DNA of 64,000 bases. Source: Callorhinus ursinus. Its lineage: Eukaryota > Chordata > Mammalia > Carnivora > Otariidae. Each line of letters begins with the position of its first letter. Position 1 is the stretch's first letter. Positions 9,081 to 21,228 of the stretch are shown piece by piece. Location of the stretch: the NCBI RefSeq assembly GCF_003265705.1, contig NW_020312785.1, positions 136,482,899 to 136,546,898 of the forward strand, given 5' to 3'. The position numbers and the translations under genes were made by a program. A model generated the notes under the pieces. That model saw nothing but the letters and a program-made list of their open reading frames with translations. It did not search any database and had not been told where the DNA came from.

Positions 9081-11474
9081 CAGCAGCCCTTTCCCATAGC
9101 ACTGCTTTCCAATCCTTGCATCCCTCGGGTCATCTGCCTACATCTGTAGCCTCTTGATCTCACCCAGCTGCCTGACAGTTTCATTAAGGTTCAACTTTAG
9201 GGTCTGAAAGTCGAAAACCATACGTTTTTACATTGGGAGCAGGGAGGAACAGGGCCTGGAAGCACACCAACAACCATGGGCCAAACTCCAGCCGGGAGCA
9301 GAAACGTCACAGAAAAGGATGGGAGGCGGGCTTCAGGAAGAAGCTCCTCGATGCGGACAGGCAACCAAACCACGAGAGAATTATAAAGAGAAAAAAAAAA
9401 TGCAGTGGAAAAAAAAAAATCTTCCTTTGAAGACGAACTTTGCTAGACAGGCAGGTCCTGACAAAAAGCTAAATCATTTCATCTGAATTGAAAGGTGAGA
9501 ATTAAAACAAGAGTAAAGGTCCTAGAAGGAAGAGGTTCTCGCCTCTCCGTGGCGTGTGAGCAGACACCCTTCATACCCATGTTATTTCCAATAGGCTGTC
9601 AGGACTCTTCATGTCTCCCCGGAGGCTCAGCCCCATCATCACCACGCCTGATGCTAGGGCCAGAGCCTCGGGGATCCCCTGCCTGCCAGACCTGCCACCC
9701 CTATCCCCACGTTAAAGAGGAAGGTGGACCCAGCCCCCGCTGACCACAGGTGGACAGGCAGTCTTTCCCACTGAGATGGGTCTCACCTTCCTCGGGCAGC
9801 CTGTCTTCTGAGAAGCAACTGCCCCTGCTGCTGGAACTCACCGGACACAGCAGGCTGGGGAAGTCTCAGCAAAGGCCTTGTCCCCACTAAGGACAACGTC
9901 GACCTTGGTCTTCCACTTAAGACACTTTTCTGGGTTGGATTATTTACTGCCTGACTCTTCCAGAACCCCAGTCCACACCCCACTGGCACACCAAAATGGC
10001 AGAGACAGACACCTTCTTGCAGAGGCTAGATTTCTCCGCCTTGGGCATCCTCCCCTCCTCCATGGGCCCATGCCACTAAAGAACTGACCAGTGCAGGCAC
10101 AGAGCTCAAGCAGCAGTTCTTTCCAGCACAACACACACGGATTCCTCAGATTTCAGCTGCCCACCCCCCATTCCCTTCTATCAGTTGAAATATCACCATT
10201 TCTGACAGCTAGAATCACATTTCTAAAACTTCCAATCTATGGTTTACAGAAAAACTAAAATGAGGAAAATCCACAAAGCAGAGCAAACTCAGTATGTGAA
10301 GGAGGAGGGGAAATATCAAATTGTGGGTGTATTTTCCTAAATTCACCTTACGTCTTCAAACCTAACACCATCTGTTGACCACCTTCATTGAGCCCTTCTC
10401 ATCTCCAGAGAGCAACCTATTAAAGTTCTCCACACTAAGTTACCTCCTCGGAGCCGCCAATCACATGCGAGAAGGTATTTATGCATCCCCAGGTGGGCCC
10501 GTAACACCTGATCATGGTGGTCTCCAAGGGTTCACACTCATAACCCCTAGAGTTTCTGGCTTGGGAGAGAAGGTAAATCTTCTAGAACTTCTCTCATGAT
10601 AACCTGGAGAGGAAGTGCCAAAACCTTACAAATTCCAAGGCACAGCATCTGCGGGCCACCTTAATCCTAGCCAAGCTTTAACGTGTGAAACCCGCTTAAG
10701 TCTTGCAACTTGTAAAGATGGGATGGCCATGTTCCATCTCTGTGGATTCCCAACCCATTCGGGGTTTCCTGGGTGTGATCTGGAACTGCAGCTTAAGGAG
10801 GGCAGGGAGGGACCTAAGGGAGGCCGCCCCTCCAGGTGGGCAGGTGGCACTTTAATACACAAAGGGAACTTACACAGGAGGCTTGTCCTGGGCAGCAGTA
10901 AGACGAATCCACGTGCCCACCCTCCAAACCTTAAAGGTCACGTATACCGCACAGGTGTTCTCAACCATCCCACCACCATCTCAAGGCTGTGTCCTTGGAG
11001 CGGGCTCTGGGAGCAGGAAAGGCCAGCAGAACCCACATTCCAAGGACAGAGAAAGGGGTGAGAGGCCTCCGAGTGCCCGGGTCCAAGCTCACAGGTCAAC
11101 TGGTGGTCACGTCTCCTTGATGACCATTCCAACAGTCTCCGCTACTTACTACTCAACTTATGACCAGAGATTTCCACCACTGCCACTCATCCTCCAAAGC
11201 ACCATGAGGCAGAGATTCCAACATCCTCCAGAAGGTACTAAGTTGTCAGAGGGTCTTCAGGCTCATCAACAACCAGGGGACAAGTATACTCTATTATGTG
11301 AGAATTACAGAAGAACTCAGTCATTCTCAAACATTCAGCCATGCAATACAACAAGTCCAATCTCAATTGGTCAGAAAAATTTAGCAGGATATGGCATTTC
11401 TATAGCAGAACCATGATGCTAGCCTTCAGACGTCTTAAAGATAGAGAAGCTGAACCCTTAGTCAAAATGACTGC
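9081..11474. other. Largest repeat-poor block of the left third; no gene called
   Basis: Single-copy DNA with moderate GC. Two overlapping open frames on the plus strand at 10615-11061 (148 codons) and 10883-11416 (177 codons) are the longest non-repeat frames here. Neither has a recognisable domain, signal peptide or family resemblance, both are on the strand opposite to OSBPL10, and I see no promoter or splice context. Confidence 0.5.
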
Positions 11475-11705
11475 TAATCTTCGCAGAGCACTTTCTACAT
11501 GCTGTGTATTATTGTTCATATTAACTCATTTATACCTCCCAGCAGTCTTAGGAAATAGTTATGATCATAACCTCTTTCTACAGAGGATAAATTCAAGCAA
11601 AAGAAAATTAACTTGTTCAGGATCTTACAGACAGGAAATGATGGGGCAAGATTTTAACTCAGGCAATCTGGCTATACAGCTCATAGCTCTAAACCGTTAA
11701 GATAC
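11475..11705 (-). mobile_element. MIR SINE relic
   Basis: Recognised by ctttctacatgctgtg, ttaactcatttatacctccca, a region where MIR has the polypyrimidine/aggaaact block, and a loss-tolerant gatcttacagacaggaaatg segment in reverse-complement MIR order. Confidence 0.7.
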
Positions 11706-11930
11706 TCCTGTGGATTAAAACACAGTTTTCACTGCAAAGAAGCAAAAACAGAGGATCAAAAATACATAAAGCAAATGGATAGAAATGCAAAAGGAAAATA
11801 AAATACAGTCAGATTGGGAGGCTGTAGAATCCTATCACCCAGAATTGAACAGACATGCAGAAAACAATACATAGATCCAAGACAACATAAGTTTTAAATT
11901 TTACAAATTATATACATGAGTGAAAAATAG
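11706..11930 (+). other. AT-rich stretch, possible old LINE fragment
   Basis: The A-rich text (aatcctatcacccagaattg, gaacagacatgcagaaaac) resembles degraded L1 coding strand but is too diverged for me to name. Confidence 0.3.
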
Positions 11931-12087
11931 GATTTTTTTTTTTTTAGGATTCTATTTATTTATTTGAGGGAGAGAGAGTGAGAGAGAGCTGAGCAGGGAG
12001 CCCGATTTGGGGCTCAATCCTGGGACTCTGGGATCATAACTGGAGCCGAAGGCAGACACTTAACCTACTGAGCCACCCAGGCGCCCC
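11931..12087 (-). mobile_element. CanSINE
   Basis: Poly-T, aggattctatttatttattt, then agctgagcagggagccc and the head actgagccacccaggcgccc. The CT-rich middle is shortened. Confidence 0.93.
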
Positions 12088-13806
12088 CAAATGACTTCTC
12101 TTTAAATATGCATGGAACATTTTCCAAAACATTGTCCAAAAAACCACCAAGAAGCAGAAATGTTATAGGTTACATTCTTTATAGTTCATGGCAAAATGAC
12201 TATGTTAAAGACTTCATTTTAAAAAATAGTATGTTTTAGTAATATAACATTTAAATGTAATTGTCATATTATAATTTAATATTCATTTAGGAGAAAAATA
12301 TGGGTGAAGAGGTTAGAGTGGGGAGGGCGTAACAGAGACAAAACCATAAATAAAAGTATCGACGCATATTTCTAAATAAAAAATCTCTAAAGTAAAAAAT
12401 AATCCATAAATAAAATTAACAGGCAACCAATAATGTATAGTTTAAAAAAAATACCGCAGTATCTTGCCTCCTAAAAAGAACGTGTCTTACGGTTTGGGTC
12501 GGTCACTTCCTGCTTCCTGATTCAGTTACGCAGCTTTTTAAAAATGTGGATCTCTGACTCCAGCCCACACCTAGAGAATCAGAATCTTTGCGGACGAGGT
12601 CAGGAAATCAGGAAGGTGAAATTTCAAAGTTTCCCTAAAACGCCCTACAGGAGAAGAGCCAGTGCCAAGTCGGAGACGGAAGAAAACCTCACAGTGTTGT
12701 TCGCCGTCCTGGTTTTCGGCTCGTTGGTCAAAGTTTCCCCCACCATCATCCATACAGCAAATGCCGGAGCACCCACATGCGCATACAACCAAGCAGTATT
12801 TAGTATTTAAGTGTGCGATGACCTCATTTTGTCTTAGTCTGAACGAGCCCAAGTCCAGCTCCTAAATCACAACTACCCAGGCGGTGGGTTTTCTTGGCTC
12901 TGTCACTTTGGAAGTATTTTTGAGAAAGATTTAAGGAAAAGTTACAAAACTACCTGGCATACAGCTCCTGCATAATTGGATCATCGAGCAGCATTATGCA
13001 GGTGCTCACCTGCGCAGAGGGGCCCAGGGGCCAGGTTGAACGAACCACCTAAAGATTAAGAGCCGGCTCAGCCCGAGCGGCTGCCGCCTCGGGAACCACC
13101 TGATAAAGCACCGGCATAAGTCAACGTTAACTTTGAACACAAGATTTGATGCACTGCACTTGGATTTGATCTATGATGAGATTCAATCTGCTTTTAAAGA
13201 CTGGGTGATTTAATTCCAAAAGCAAGAACTGAGACCTCTCTGACAAGGATTAATACAGGCTTTCGGAATATTGCCTCTCACCTTTTGAACTATTAACTCT
13301 TGAGTTTCCAGTGCCTTTAGGGAAGAATCTAACACTATTATAAGTAAACTGTAAAATATCAAGAGGTGTCATAATGCACACAGCTCACATTTTCACTCTT
13401 GCCATTGAGGACACGGGTAACTTACCTGGGGATCCTTACATTGGGCTGAGTCTTGATTCAAGTCCCTGCTTTGCACTGTAAGGTTGAACACACACTTCAA
13501 GTCACGCTGGAAAAGATTCTGACACTCACTAAACTTACTTTATCCCAGGGTAAAGAAGGGTGGGCATTCCCAGCCCGGCTCCCACCAAGATGAAGAGAGC
13601 TGAGAAGCCGGCCTGGGGAGACCCACCAGGGGAAGCAATTCAGATCATAAGATTCCCAGGCTCAGCTTTGCCCCCAAATATGCAACTCAGTCAGGCCCTA
13701 AACCCCACTGTCCTTGGATCAAAGGATCTTTTATTTTTCCCTACGGTGATGCAGCACAGAAGAAAGGTGTGACTTGGTAGTAAGAGGCCTGACTATAGCC
13801 TAGACC
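12088..13806. other. Single-copy intron with a small GC/CpG-richer patch; no gene seen
   Basis: 12090-12540 is AT-rich. Around 12990-13120 the DNA is richer in CpG and contains the paired E-box listed separately. No open frame in the patch resembles the expected Gly/Ser-rich OSBPL10 N-terminus. Confidence 0.5.
13001..13014. promoter_or_regulatory. Inverted pair of E-boxes (candidate bHLH/ZEB site)
   Basis: The 14-base perfect palindrome CAGGTGCTCACCTG combines two CANNTG E-boxes two bases apart. It sits in the only small CpG-richer patch of this part of the intron. CAGGTG/CACCTG is the core bound by E-proteins and by Snail and ZEB repressors; use here is inference. Confidence 0.4.
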
Positions 13807-14230
13807 GGTGGTTTTCAAGCTTTAGCTGCATCAGAATCACCTGGAAACCTTGTTAAAACACAACTCCCTGGGCCCTCCCCAGAGTTTCTGGTTGCGGAGG
13901 TTTGGGGTGGAGTATGAGAATTTGAATTTCTTTCTTTTTTTTAAAGATTTTTATTTATTTATTTGAGAGAGTGAGGGAGAGAGAGCGAGAGAGAGTGCCT
14001 GCACAAGCAGGGGGGAGAGGCAGAGGGAGAGGGAGAAGCAGACTCCCTGCTGAGCAGGGAGCTGGACACGGGGCTCCATCTCAGGACCCTGGGATCATGA
14101 CCTGAGCGAAAGGCAGACACTTAACTGAATGAGCCAGCCAGGTGCCCTGAGACTTTGAATTTCTAACACCTCCCAGGGGTGAGGCTGATGCTGCTGATAT
14201 GATCACACTTCGAGAAGCACTGGTTCTCAC
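13807..14230 (-). mobile_element. MER5A-type relic split by a SINE
   Basis: The left part contains gctgcatcagaatcacctgg and ctgggccctccccagagttt. The right part (14160-14225) contains tctaacacctcccaggggtg and ends cgagaagcactggttctc. Together they read as the reverse complement of MER5A, interrupted at 13931-14148. Confidence 0.85.
13931..14148 (-). mobile_element. CanSINE inside MER5A
   Basis: Full-length copy with an A/G-rich purine tract and the head ctgaatgagccagccaggtg. The duplicated target tttgaatttct is seen before and after it. Confidence 0.95.
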
Positions 14231-14601
14231 TTTGGTAACAAGGTACTTTATCCACTCTGAGCTTTGACGTCCAGGTCTACAAAAGCAGAAAGCTGATCGA
14301 TTCTCTTTGCAGACCATTCCACCATCACTGTGCCTAAAGATCTGTCTGGTTATAAAACAAGAGCTTCCAAAAGCACATGTCGCGTTTCCAAATGCAGACA
14401 GTAAATCGGATCTGATGCTGATGTTCATATTGCATTGTGTCAGCAGTTTAGTTAATTGACTACAATGCCAACAAGACAACTTAAAACAAGAGCCTGGATT
14501 TGTTCCTTTGTCGAGGTGCCATGGAAACATTATTTGTCCAGGACTAGCACCTGATTCTCAACATGGTCAGCTGTACAAAGGTTCTTTAATGTGGATATCT
14601 T
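14231..14601. other. Single-copy intron; no gene seen
   Basis: An open frame on the minus strand crossing 14081-14530 is partly translated SINE and has no domain. Confidence 0.5.
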
Positions 14602-14789
14602 TTTTTTTTTTAGGATTTTATTTATTTGAGAAAGAGCGAGAAAGCACAGCGGTGGGGGAAGGGGCCAGGAGAGGAGAAGCAGACTCCTCACTGAGTAGGG
14701 AGCCTGATGAGGGATTCGATTCCCGGACCCCAGGATCATGAGCTGAGCCCAAGGCAGATGCTTAACCGACTGAGCAACCCGGGGACCCC
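14602..14789 (-). mobile_element. CanSINE
   Basis: Poly-T, aggattttatttatttgaga and the head ccgactgagcaacccgggga. The flanks atgtggatatctt and atatggatacctt are a diverged target duplication. Confidence 0.93.
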
Positions 14790-14929
14790 AGATATGGATA
14801 CCTTTACTCATGGTTAAAGAAAAAAGAGTCTACATAAGTCCAACTTTCTGAAGAAATTTGAAGAAAACCTAGTTCCAAAACTAGGTTTTACTTGCAAACA
14901 TTGACTCATTTCTTTAAAAACAATTTTTT

Positions 14930-15176
14930 TTTACTGAGTACCTACAATGTGCTAAGATTTTATTTATTTTATTTATTTACACATCCTATGCCAAGTGCTA
15001 AGGATACACTGGTGGGATGGGGTGTAGACAGTTTCCCTGCTCTGATACAGGGCAGGCAGGGTAGAGGAATGGCTCCAACAGACAAAATATTCACTAAAAT
15101 AAACGTGGTTAAGTGTCTCTGGAGAAGAGGATGTGACCTGGTTAGGGAGTTCCTGAGGACAAAATATCCATAAACT
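14930..15176. other. Unclassified old mammalian repeat relic
   Basis: The text tgagtacctacaatgtgct, then ccaagtgctaaggatacactgg, recurs in diverged form at 17728-17765 (caaatgctgaggatacactgg). This indicates an interspersed family I could not name with certainty. Confidence 0.35.
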
Positions 15177-15515
15177 GGTGAAAGGATAAGCAAAATGTGA
15201 TATATACATACGATGGAATACTATTTAGCAATAAAAAAAAAACTGATACGTGCTACCCCATGGACGAATCTCAAAAGCATTATGCTAAGTAAAGGAAGCC
15301 AGATGCAAAAGATGATGCATTTTATGATTTCGTTTATACGCAATGTTCAGAAAAGGGAAATTTATAACGAGAAAAAGCAGATGAACAGCTGAGAACAGGA
15401 GCAGGATAAACCACAAACCAGCTAGAGGGGATTTTTTTTCAGCGATAGAAATGTTCTCAAACTGGATGGTGAATTTAATGGTATGTAAATTATACCTTAA
15501 TAAAAGTAATTAAAA
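15177..15515 (+). mobile_element. L1M-type LINE 3' end
   Basis: The series gatggaatactatttagcaa, ttatgctaagtaaaggaagc, gatgcattttatgatttcgt and ctcaaactggatggtgaatt, then ttataccttaataaaag, is the 3' UTR order of old mammalian L1. Confidence 0.85.
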
Positions 15516-15528
15516 TAAAACACTTCAG

Positions 15529-15704
15529 GGATGCCTAGGTGGCTCAGTTGGTTAAGCATCTGCCTTGGGCTCAGGTCATGATCCCAGGGTCCTGGGATTG
15601 AGCCCCACATTGGGCTCCTTGCTCAGTGGGGGGGTCTGCTTCTCCCTTTCCCTCTGCCTGCCGCTCCCCCTCTCTCTGTCAAATAAATAAATAAAATCTT
15701 TAAA
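15529..15704 (+). mobile_element. CanSINE
   Basis: Begins gggatgcctaggtggctcag. The flanks aaacacttca and aaacacgtca show the target duplication. Confidence 0.95.
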
Positions 15705-15991
15705 AGAAAACACGTCAGTGTTTGTGGCACTAGGCTCGGTCAGCGTGGAGCGGCAGGATTACAGCAGGGGCACAATCGACAAGGCTTGATGATGAACGGG
15801 GAATTAAATTTGGGGAATTCTGCACCTGAGAGACCTGTACAACTTCCAAGAGATGTCGGTTAGCAGCTGGATGAATGGCGCTGGAGCCCAGAGGAGGTCT
15901 GAGCTACGGCTATCAATTTGAAGTCACCTGTAAATAAGGAGCCACTGAGGCCAAAGGCATGCATGAGATTCCACAGAAAGAGAAGAGAAGA
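15705..15991. other. Single-copy intron between two SINEs; nothing seen
   Basis: No repeat, motif or open frame of note. Confidence 0.5.
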
Positions 15992-16190
15992 GGGGCACCT
16001 GGGTGGCTCAGTCGTTAAGCATCTGCCTTCAGCTAGGTCGTGATCCCAGGGTCCTGGGATCGAGCCCCACATCGGGCTCCCTGCTCAGCAGGAAGCCTGC
16101 TTCTTCCTCTCCCTCTCCCCCTGCTTGTGTTCCCTCTCTCGCTGTGTCTCTCTCTGTCAAATAAGTAAATAAAATCTTAAAAAAAAAAAA
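15992..16190 (+). mobile_element. CanSINE, young form
   Basis: Complete head, body and cgctgtgtctctctctgtca tail with A11. It is inserted in a purine-rich target (agagaagag on the left, ggaagagaga on the right). Confidence 0.96.
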
Positions 16191-16639
16191 AGGAAGAGAG
16201 AAGGCGAGGCAAGGAGGAGTATTCTTCAAACCAAGATGTGGGGAAATCTAATCATAAACAGCAAAAGAGACAGAGAACACAAGGCAGAGAGCTGGGAGGA
16301 AACCAGAATCCCAGAGAGAGAATGTTTTGGGAAAGGAGGATGTGACCCACTGTGTCGAATGTTGACAAAATGTCCGTGAGATAAGAACTGAAATGTGCTG
16401 TTTCTGACCATACACTGATCTGTTTATTTCCAGATTCATGGAGTGCCATGACCCTACCTTACTGTCAAGCAGATCAGTTCTTGTTGACACAGCAAGCACA
16501 AGAGAGGAAAAGAATTTCTCTTATCTTCCAAATGTTTATTGCCCAAGTTTACCAGATGTTTCCCAATATCCATGTTCCACTTTTACTGGGAGCAATTGGA
16601 AGATTACTGGGTTGAAACCAGGGTCTGCAATCTCTACTT
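16191..16639. other. Single-copy intron; no gene seen
   Basis: Several overlapping short frames, none with recognisable homology. Confidence 0.5.
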
Positions 16640-17070
16640 TGGCACAGATTAACTCATGGTCTAAAACCAGATATAGCAGAGACCACTGACTACCCAACCC
16701 AATATTCATTTCCTCTTCTCTCTCAAATCAAGAGACCTCCAATTTTTAGCTGGGCACAGTAGGCTATGCCAGAATACACTTCCCAACCTTCCTTTCAGCT
16801 AGAGGTGGTCGTGTGACTGAGTTCCAGCTAATGAAGAACAATGATGTATTAGATTCCTTCCCCGCGTTTTTGGAAGACAGAGATCATGGCTGGAATTTCA
16901 ACATTCCAACTTTGAAGACATGGACACAGCCTGTGGATGGTGAGACAGAAAGTTAGAAGGAGCCTGGGTCTTTGAAATCTGTGGAACCCCCACCCCCAAC
17001 ACCAACCCTAAAAAGCTTACTTCCAAATTTCTTTTATGTGACATAAAAATAAAGGCTGCATATCAGAGTG
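16640..17070 (+). other. Probable ancient LTR-like interspersed repeat relic
   Basis: Text such as ggtggtcgtgtgactgagtt, gatcatggctggaatttcaa, ggagcctgggtctttgaaat and ttatgtgacataaaaataaa follows a well-known mammalian interspersed repeat. The closing ttaattacagctgaacacta at 17589 may be its displaced end. Confidence 0.4.
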
Positions 17071-17440
17071 TTATGGGCTGAATTTTGTGCTCCCCAAATT
17101 CGTATGTTGAAGCCCTAACCTCCAAAGTGACTGTATTTGGAGACCCCAGGGCTTATAAGGAAGAAATTAAGGTTGAATAAGCTTATGAGGGTGGGGCCTT
17201 CGTCTGATAGAATTAGTGTCCTTACAAGAAGAGACTCCGGAGAACAAGCTTGCTCTCTCCCTGTGCACACAGAAGGATGGTAGTCATCTACCAGCCAACA
17301 GAAGAGGCCTCGGAACAAAACCCACCTTGCTGGCACCTTGCTCTCAGACTTCCGGCCTCCATAACTGAGACATAAATTTCTGTTCTTTAAACCACCCAGT
17401 CTGTGGTATCTTCTTATAGCAGCCCAAGCAGACTAAAACA
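17071..17440 (+). mobile_element. MLT1/MST-type solitary LTR (ERVL-MaLR relic)
   Basis: Runs from ttatgggctgaattttgtgc through tgaagccctaacctccaaag, gggtggggccttcgtctgat and ctggcaccttgctctcagac to aaaccacccagtctgtggta and agcagactaaaaca. It is a non-coding, ancient LTR with no retroviral genes beside it. Confidence 0.92.
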
Positions 17441-17454
17441 CCTAATTACAAGTC

Positions 17455-17580
17455 CCGTTCCTCTGCATGCAGGTTGACCAATTAAATCAGAATCTCCGGG
17501 AGTGAAACCCAGGCATTGGTAATTGTCCAAGCTCCTCAGATGATTGCAATTACAGCCAAACTGGAGAGCCAGTGGCTGAT
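17455..17580 (+). mobile_element. MER5-type DNA transposon relic
   Basis: Contains ttaaatcagaatctccggga, ccaggcattggtaattgtc and ccaagctcctcagatgattg, ending tggagagccagtggct. It is diverged. Confidence 0.6.
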
Positions 17581-17639
17581 TCCACCTGTTAATTACAGCT
17601 GAACACTATTCCTAACTGATAGACCAACCAACCCATTTG

Positions 17640-19084
17640 ATCCATCTTCTTGGGCTAGCCAGTATGTACACTGTTAAAACGGGATTATAATGCTCACTAC
17701 TTCCGCCAAAATTTGGCAACCCTAACATATGCCAAATGCTGAGGATACACTGGTAAACTGGTCACAGTTTCTGCTCTCAAGAAGCTTATAGTTATGTTAT
17801 ATGAAAAGATACATGAATTTGTTCTATGAGCAAAAGCAACAAATTATGTAACTATTATAATTATTTGGGTTAAACACAATGCAGAACCCAGAAAAAGTAA
17901 CATGGATGAAAAGCAATCATATCACCATATTAAACAAAAGGTAACAACCTATTATAAACCTAAAGAGTGTTTCAGAAACCACTCAATAATTAATTGCTGA
18001 GAATAACTTCACATTAGTGATATATCCCCATTATACACACATATATACACATATACAGCATTAGAAATTGTGCTTAATATATCTACATTTCTTGCTTATC
18101 ATCATGAGGAACATCGCCATATTAATTTCAAGACACTCAAACTCCAAGAACTGTATGACAGATAAATGAATGAAGTGTTCACCATTGATCATCGTTTTCA
18201 AAACACAGACTTCCTTTAGAGTCCCATACAATAGATCGCCATCACATCTATAGAGGATAAAGAGTTCATTATTATTTTCAGATTTCATGTAAAAACAATA
18301 ATTACTCCCCAAAAGACTGTTTAAGACTATACCCATTTGGGAATCAAATGTTCCAGGTTCTAAGCACAGACTCCACATTCCAGAGGATCTAATCAAATGG
18401 AAACCACTTGTATTTTCTGCAAAGCATGGTATTATTTCCTTACAAATCGATTTTCTTCCTCAGGTCTGGACAAGGTGGAGAACCAGCACATCATCTGGCT
18501 CCCTCCTTGGAATCCAATCCTAGAGATGCCACAGAAGAGTAAGGATGCTGAGAGACTGGAGTGCAGAGCAGAGGGGCCTGGGACCCCAGCTGCAGTGACA
18601 GGCTGGGGCCAGGGAGCATGAGGGCCACAAAGGAGGCACAGTTTCAAGGAGAGTCCTCCAACTGTACCACGTGTGTCACTATTACTGCCCAGATGAGCAG
18701 AAGCACCAACTCGAAGGGCTGCTGTGATATCTGGGCAGTGCCTGGCTTAGGTGGGTCACTAACAAGAGCAAGTACCATGGAGCCAGCCAGCTTCTGACCT
18801 TCTGCCTTCCCACCTCAAAACCTCTCCTAGGGCACAGCCAGACAGCGCTAAGAAAGACTCAGGTCAAGTCCTGGGGATGAAGAAGAAAAAAGACAGAGAG
18901 TTAAGGGATCCAGATTGCCCTTCAGTCCTGAGGGCATCTTCCCCCACTGAGTCAGCTCCTCTGGTGAGGACAGGCAAGTGCCCAAGCTGCTGTCACTCCT
19001 CTCCCCGTTAGAGAACAGGAAGAGCGACTAAACATCACCAAGTAATAAAAGGTACTTGACAATGGCAGAAAGAACCAGAAATTA
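17640..19084. other. Mostly single-copy intron; no gene seen
   Basis: AT-rich to 18400, then GC-richer. It includes ATAC-rich text at 18035-18058 and an unclassified relic at 17728-17800. A 111-codon minus frame at 18061-18396 has no recognisable domain. Confidence 0.5.
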
Positions 19085-19274
19085 GGGGCACCTGGGTGGC
19101 TCAGTCGTTTAGCATCTGCCTTCGGCTCAGGTCATGATCCCAGGGTCCTGGGATGGAGCCCTACATCGGGCTCCCTGCTCAGTGGGAAGCCTGCTTCTCC
19201 CTCTCCCACTCCCCCTGCTTGTGTTCCCTCTCTTGCTCTCTCTCTCTATCAAATAAATGAATAAAATCTTTTAG
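19085..19274 (+). mobile_element. CanSINE, young form
   Basis: Starts ggggcacctgggtggctcag and ends in an aataaatgaataaaatcttt tail, running into a short GAAA array. Confidence 0.95.
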
Positions 19275-19292
19275 AAAGAAAGAAAGAAACAT

Positions 19293-19361
19293 GATGGCAT
19301 GTTACTCCACAGAAACAATGGTGACACAAGGCAGTAGAGTATCTGCAAAACAGAGAATATA
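19293..19361 (+). repeat. Copy A of a ~69-bp duplicated LINE segment
   Basis: Nearly identical to 22457-22525, with a handful of differences. Shared text includes ctccacagaaacaatggtga and tagagtatctgcaaaacaga. Confidence 0.85.
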
Positions 19362-19594
19362 TAGCCCCAAGAAAGAAAGAAAGAAAGAGAAATTAGAGAA
19401 GCATGTGTGCTATAAAAGGGGGTGGGGGAGAAGAATGGAACAATGCACACTGGAAGAAGCAGACCTAATGGGGAAAAAAACCAAAACAAATACTTTAAAC
19501 AGCCTCAGTGAGCTATGGGAGGCGAATGGAAACGTGGAGTAGAAAGAAGCAGAACCACCAACTGAAAATCCTGAGTTTGGAAAATAAGTTTTCG

Positions 19595-19788
19595 GGGTGC
19601 TTGAGTGGCTCAGTTGGTTAGGCATCTGCCTTTGGCTCAGGAAATGATCCCAGGGTCCTGGGATTGAGCCCCACATCAGGCTCCCTGCTCAGCAGGGAGT
19701 CTGCTTCTCCCTCTGCCTGGTGCTCCCCCTGTTTGTGCTCTCTCTCGCTGTCAAATAAATAAATAAAATCTTAAAAGAAGAAAAAGAA
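19595..19788 (+). mobile_element. CanSINE
   Basis: Starts ggggtgcttgagtggctcag. The flanks aagttttcg and aagttttgt are the target duplication. It faces the inverted copy at 19902-20099 across about 113 bases. Confidence 0.94.
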
Positions 19789-19901
19789 GTTTTGTAAAAT
19801 GGCACTTAAAGGATTGGTAGAAGAGCAGAAAGAGGTGGAAGAATGAATTGGTGAGCTGGAAGATTAATCAATACACTCTCTCTGAAGGTAACAGGACCAG
19901 A

Positions 19902-20099
19902 TTTTTTTTTTTAAAGATTTTATTTATTTATTTGAGAGAGACAGAATGAGAGAGAGAGAGCACAAGAGCGGGGACGGTCAGAGGGAGAAGCAGACTCCCT
20001 GCTGAGCAGAGAGCCCGATGCAGGACTCAATCCCAGGACTCCAGGATGGTGATCTGAGCTGAAGGCAGCTGCTTAACCAACTGAGCCACCCAGGTGCCT
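19902..20099 (-). mobile_element. CanSINE
   Basis: Full-length copy. The flanks aacaggaccagat and aacaggactggat give a 13-base target duplication with two differences. Confidence 0.95.
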
Positions 20100-21228
20100 A
20101 ACAGGACTGGATTTTAAAGGTGGAAAAAAAATGTGATAAAATAGAAGTGTCAACATCCATCTCACAGCAGTTCCATGGGGAAGAAAAAAAAAAAGAATGA
20201 AAGGTAAAGGGGAAATATTTAAAGAAATAAGAACCAGAAATTTGCCACAATTGAAGAGTTAACACTTCAGATTGAAAGAACTCACAGATGCCAAAAAAGC
20301 TGAATGAGAAAAAGCCACACCTAGATCTATTATAGTAAAATACTAATCAAAGAAAAAGAATAAATTTAAAAGTTTCCAGAGGGAAAAAGCAGAAAACCTG
20401 TAAAGAAAGAAAAATACCAGACTGACATCTGAGTTTCAACAGCAACATTAGATGTAAGAAGACAAAGAAATACTTTCAAAATGCAAAGGAAAAGATCTTG
20501 GAACCCTTCGTTTGGTGTTCAGCTGATTATCATCAAATGTGAAGGTGAAAAAGTCCTTTCACTTCTGGTATCACAGGCAATAGGGGTTTTGAGGAATCTT
20601 CCTTCTACGGTAACTGAGTTCTAGATCCTATGCAAGAAATCTCACAAGAAACCATAGTTTCTAAGGAATGCCCCACACATATGTACCCACGTGGTACCAG
20701 GGCTGTGGCAGCTGGGGGCAGCAGGGTTGGTTGTCTTGAGGGCAGATGTTGATAGCAGCAGGCTACGATAGTGCGCCCGTGGGCTCAATTTCTCCCAGGT
20801 TTGGGAGAAGCCACACCTGGGATCCCCTTTAAACCAAGACCCTCAAGGGGGTCTAAAATAATCTCAGATCAGCACCCCTCTGGCTCCTATAAGAAACAAA
20901 AGTAAATCCTCTCCGGAGGAAGCATCCCTAATGTATATTCTCATGCAGATCAGTTCAAGCAACATATTCACAAAGATCACCAAGTACAAAAGAAGGCAAG
21001 CCACTAGGAGTGAGTTTTGGCAGAAACAAAACACAATGCATTCAGATCTCCAAGAATGGCAGATAACTGCAATTGTTAGATATAGAGTATATAAAAGCTG
21101 GGTACAAAATATTTAATGAAATAAAGTATACAAACACAAAGATATGCACATAACCAAAGACTATCAGGAAGGAACAGATGTATTTGAAAACAAAATGCAA
21201 CCTCTATACATTAAAACTGTAATTTTTT

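Noticed and set aside
8823..9099. Cys/Val- and Thr/His-rich frames as small secreted proteins
   Set aside because: They are both-strand translations of a CA-rich simple repeat.
10615..11416. Overlapping 148- and 177-codon frames as a nested gene
   Set aside because: No recognisable domain, antisense to OSBPL10, no sign of promoter, splice sites or codon bias. Kept only as a note.
12960..13120. OSBPL10 first exon or CpG-island promoter
   Set aside because: CpG density is too low and the patch too short; no frame resembles the expected Gly/Ser-rich N-terminus with a GWQ end.
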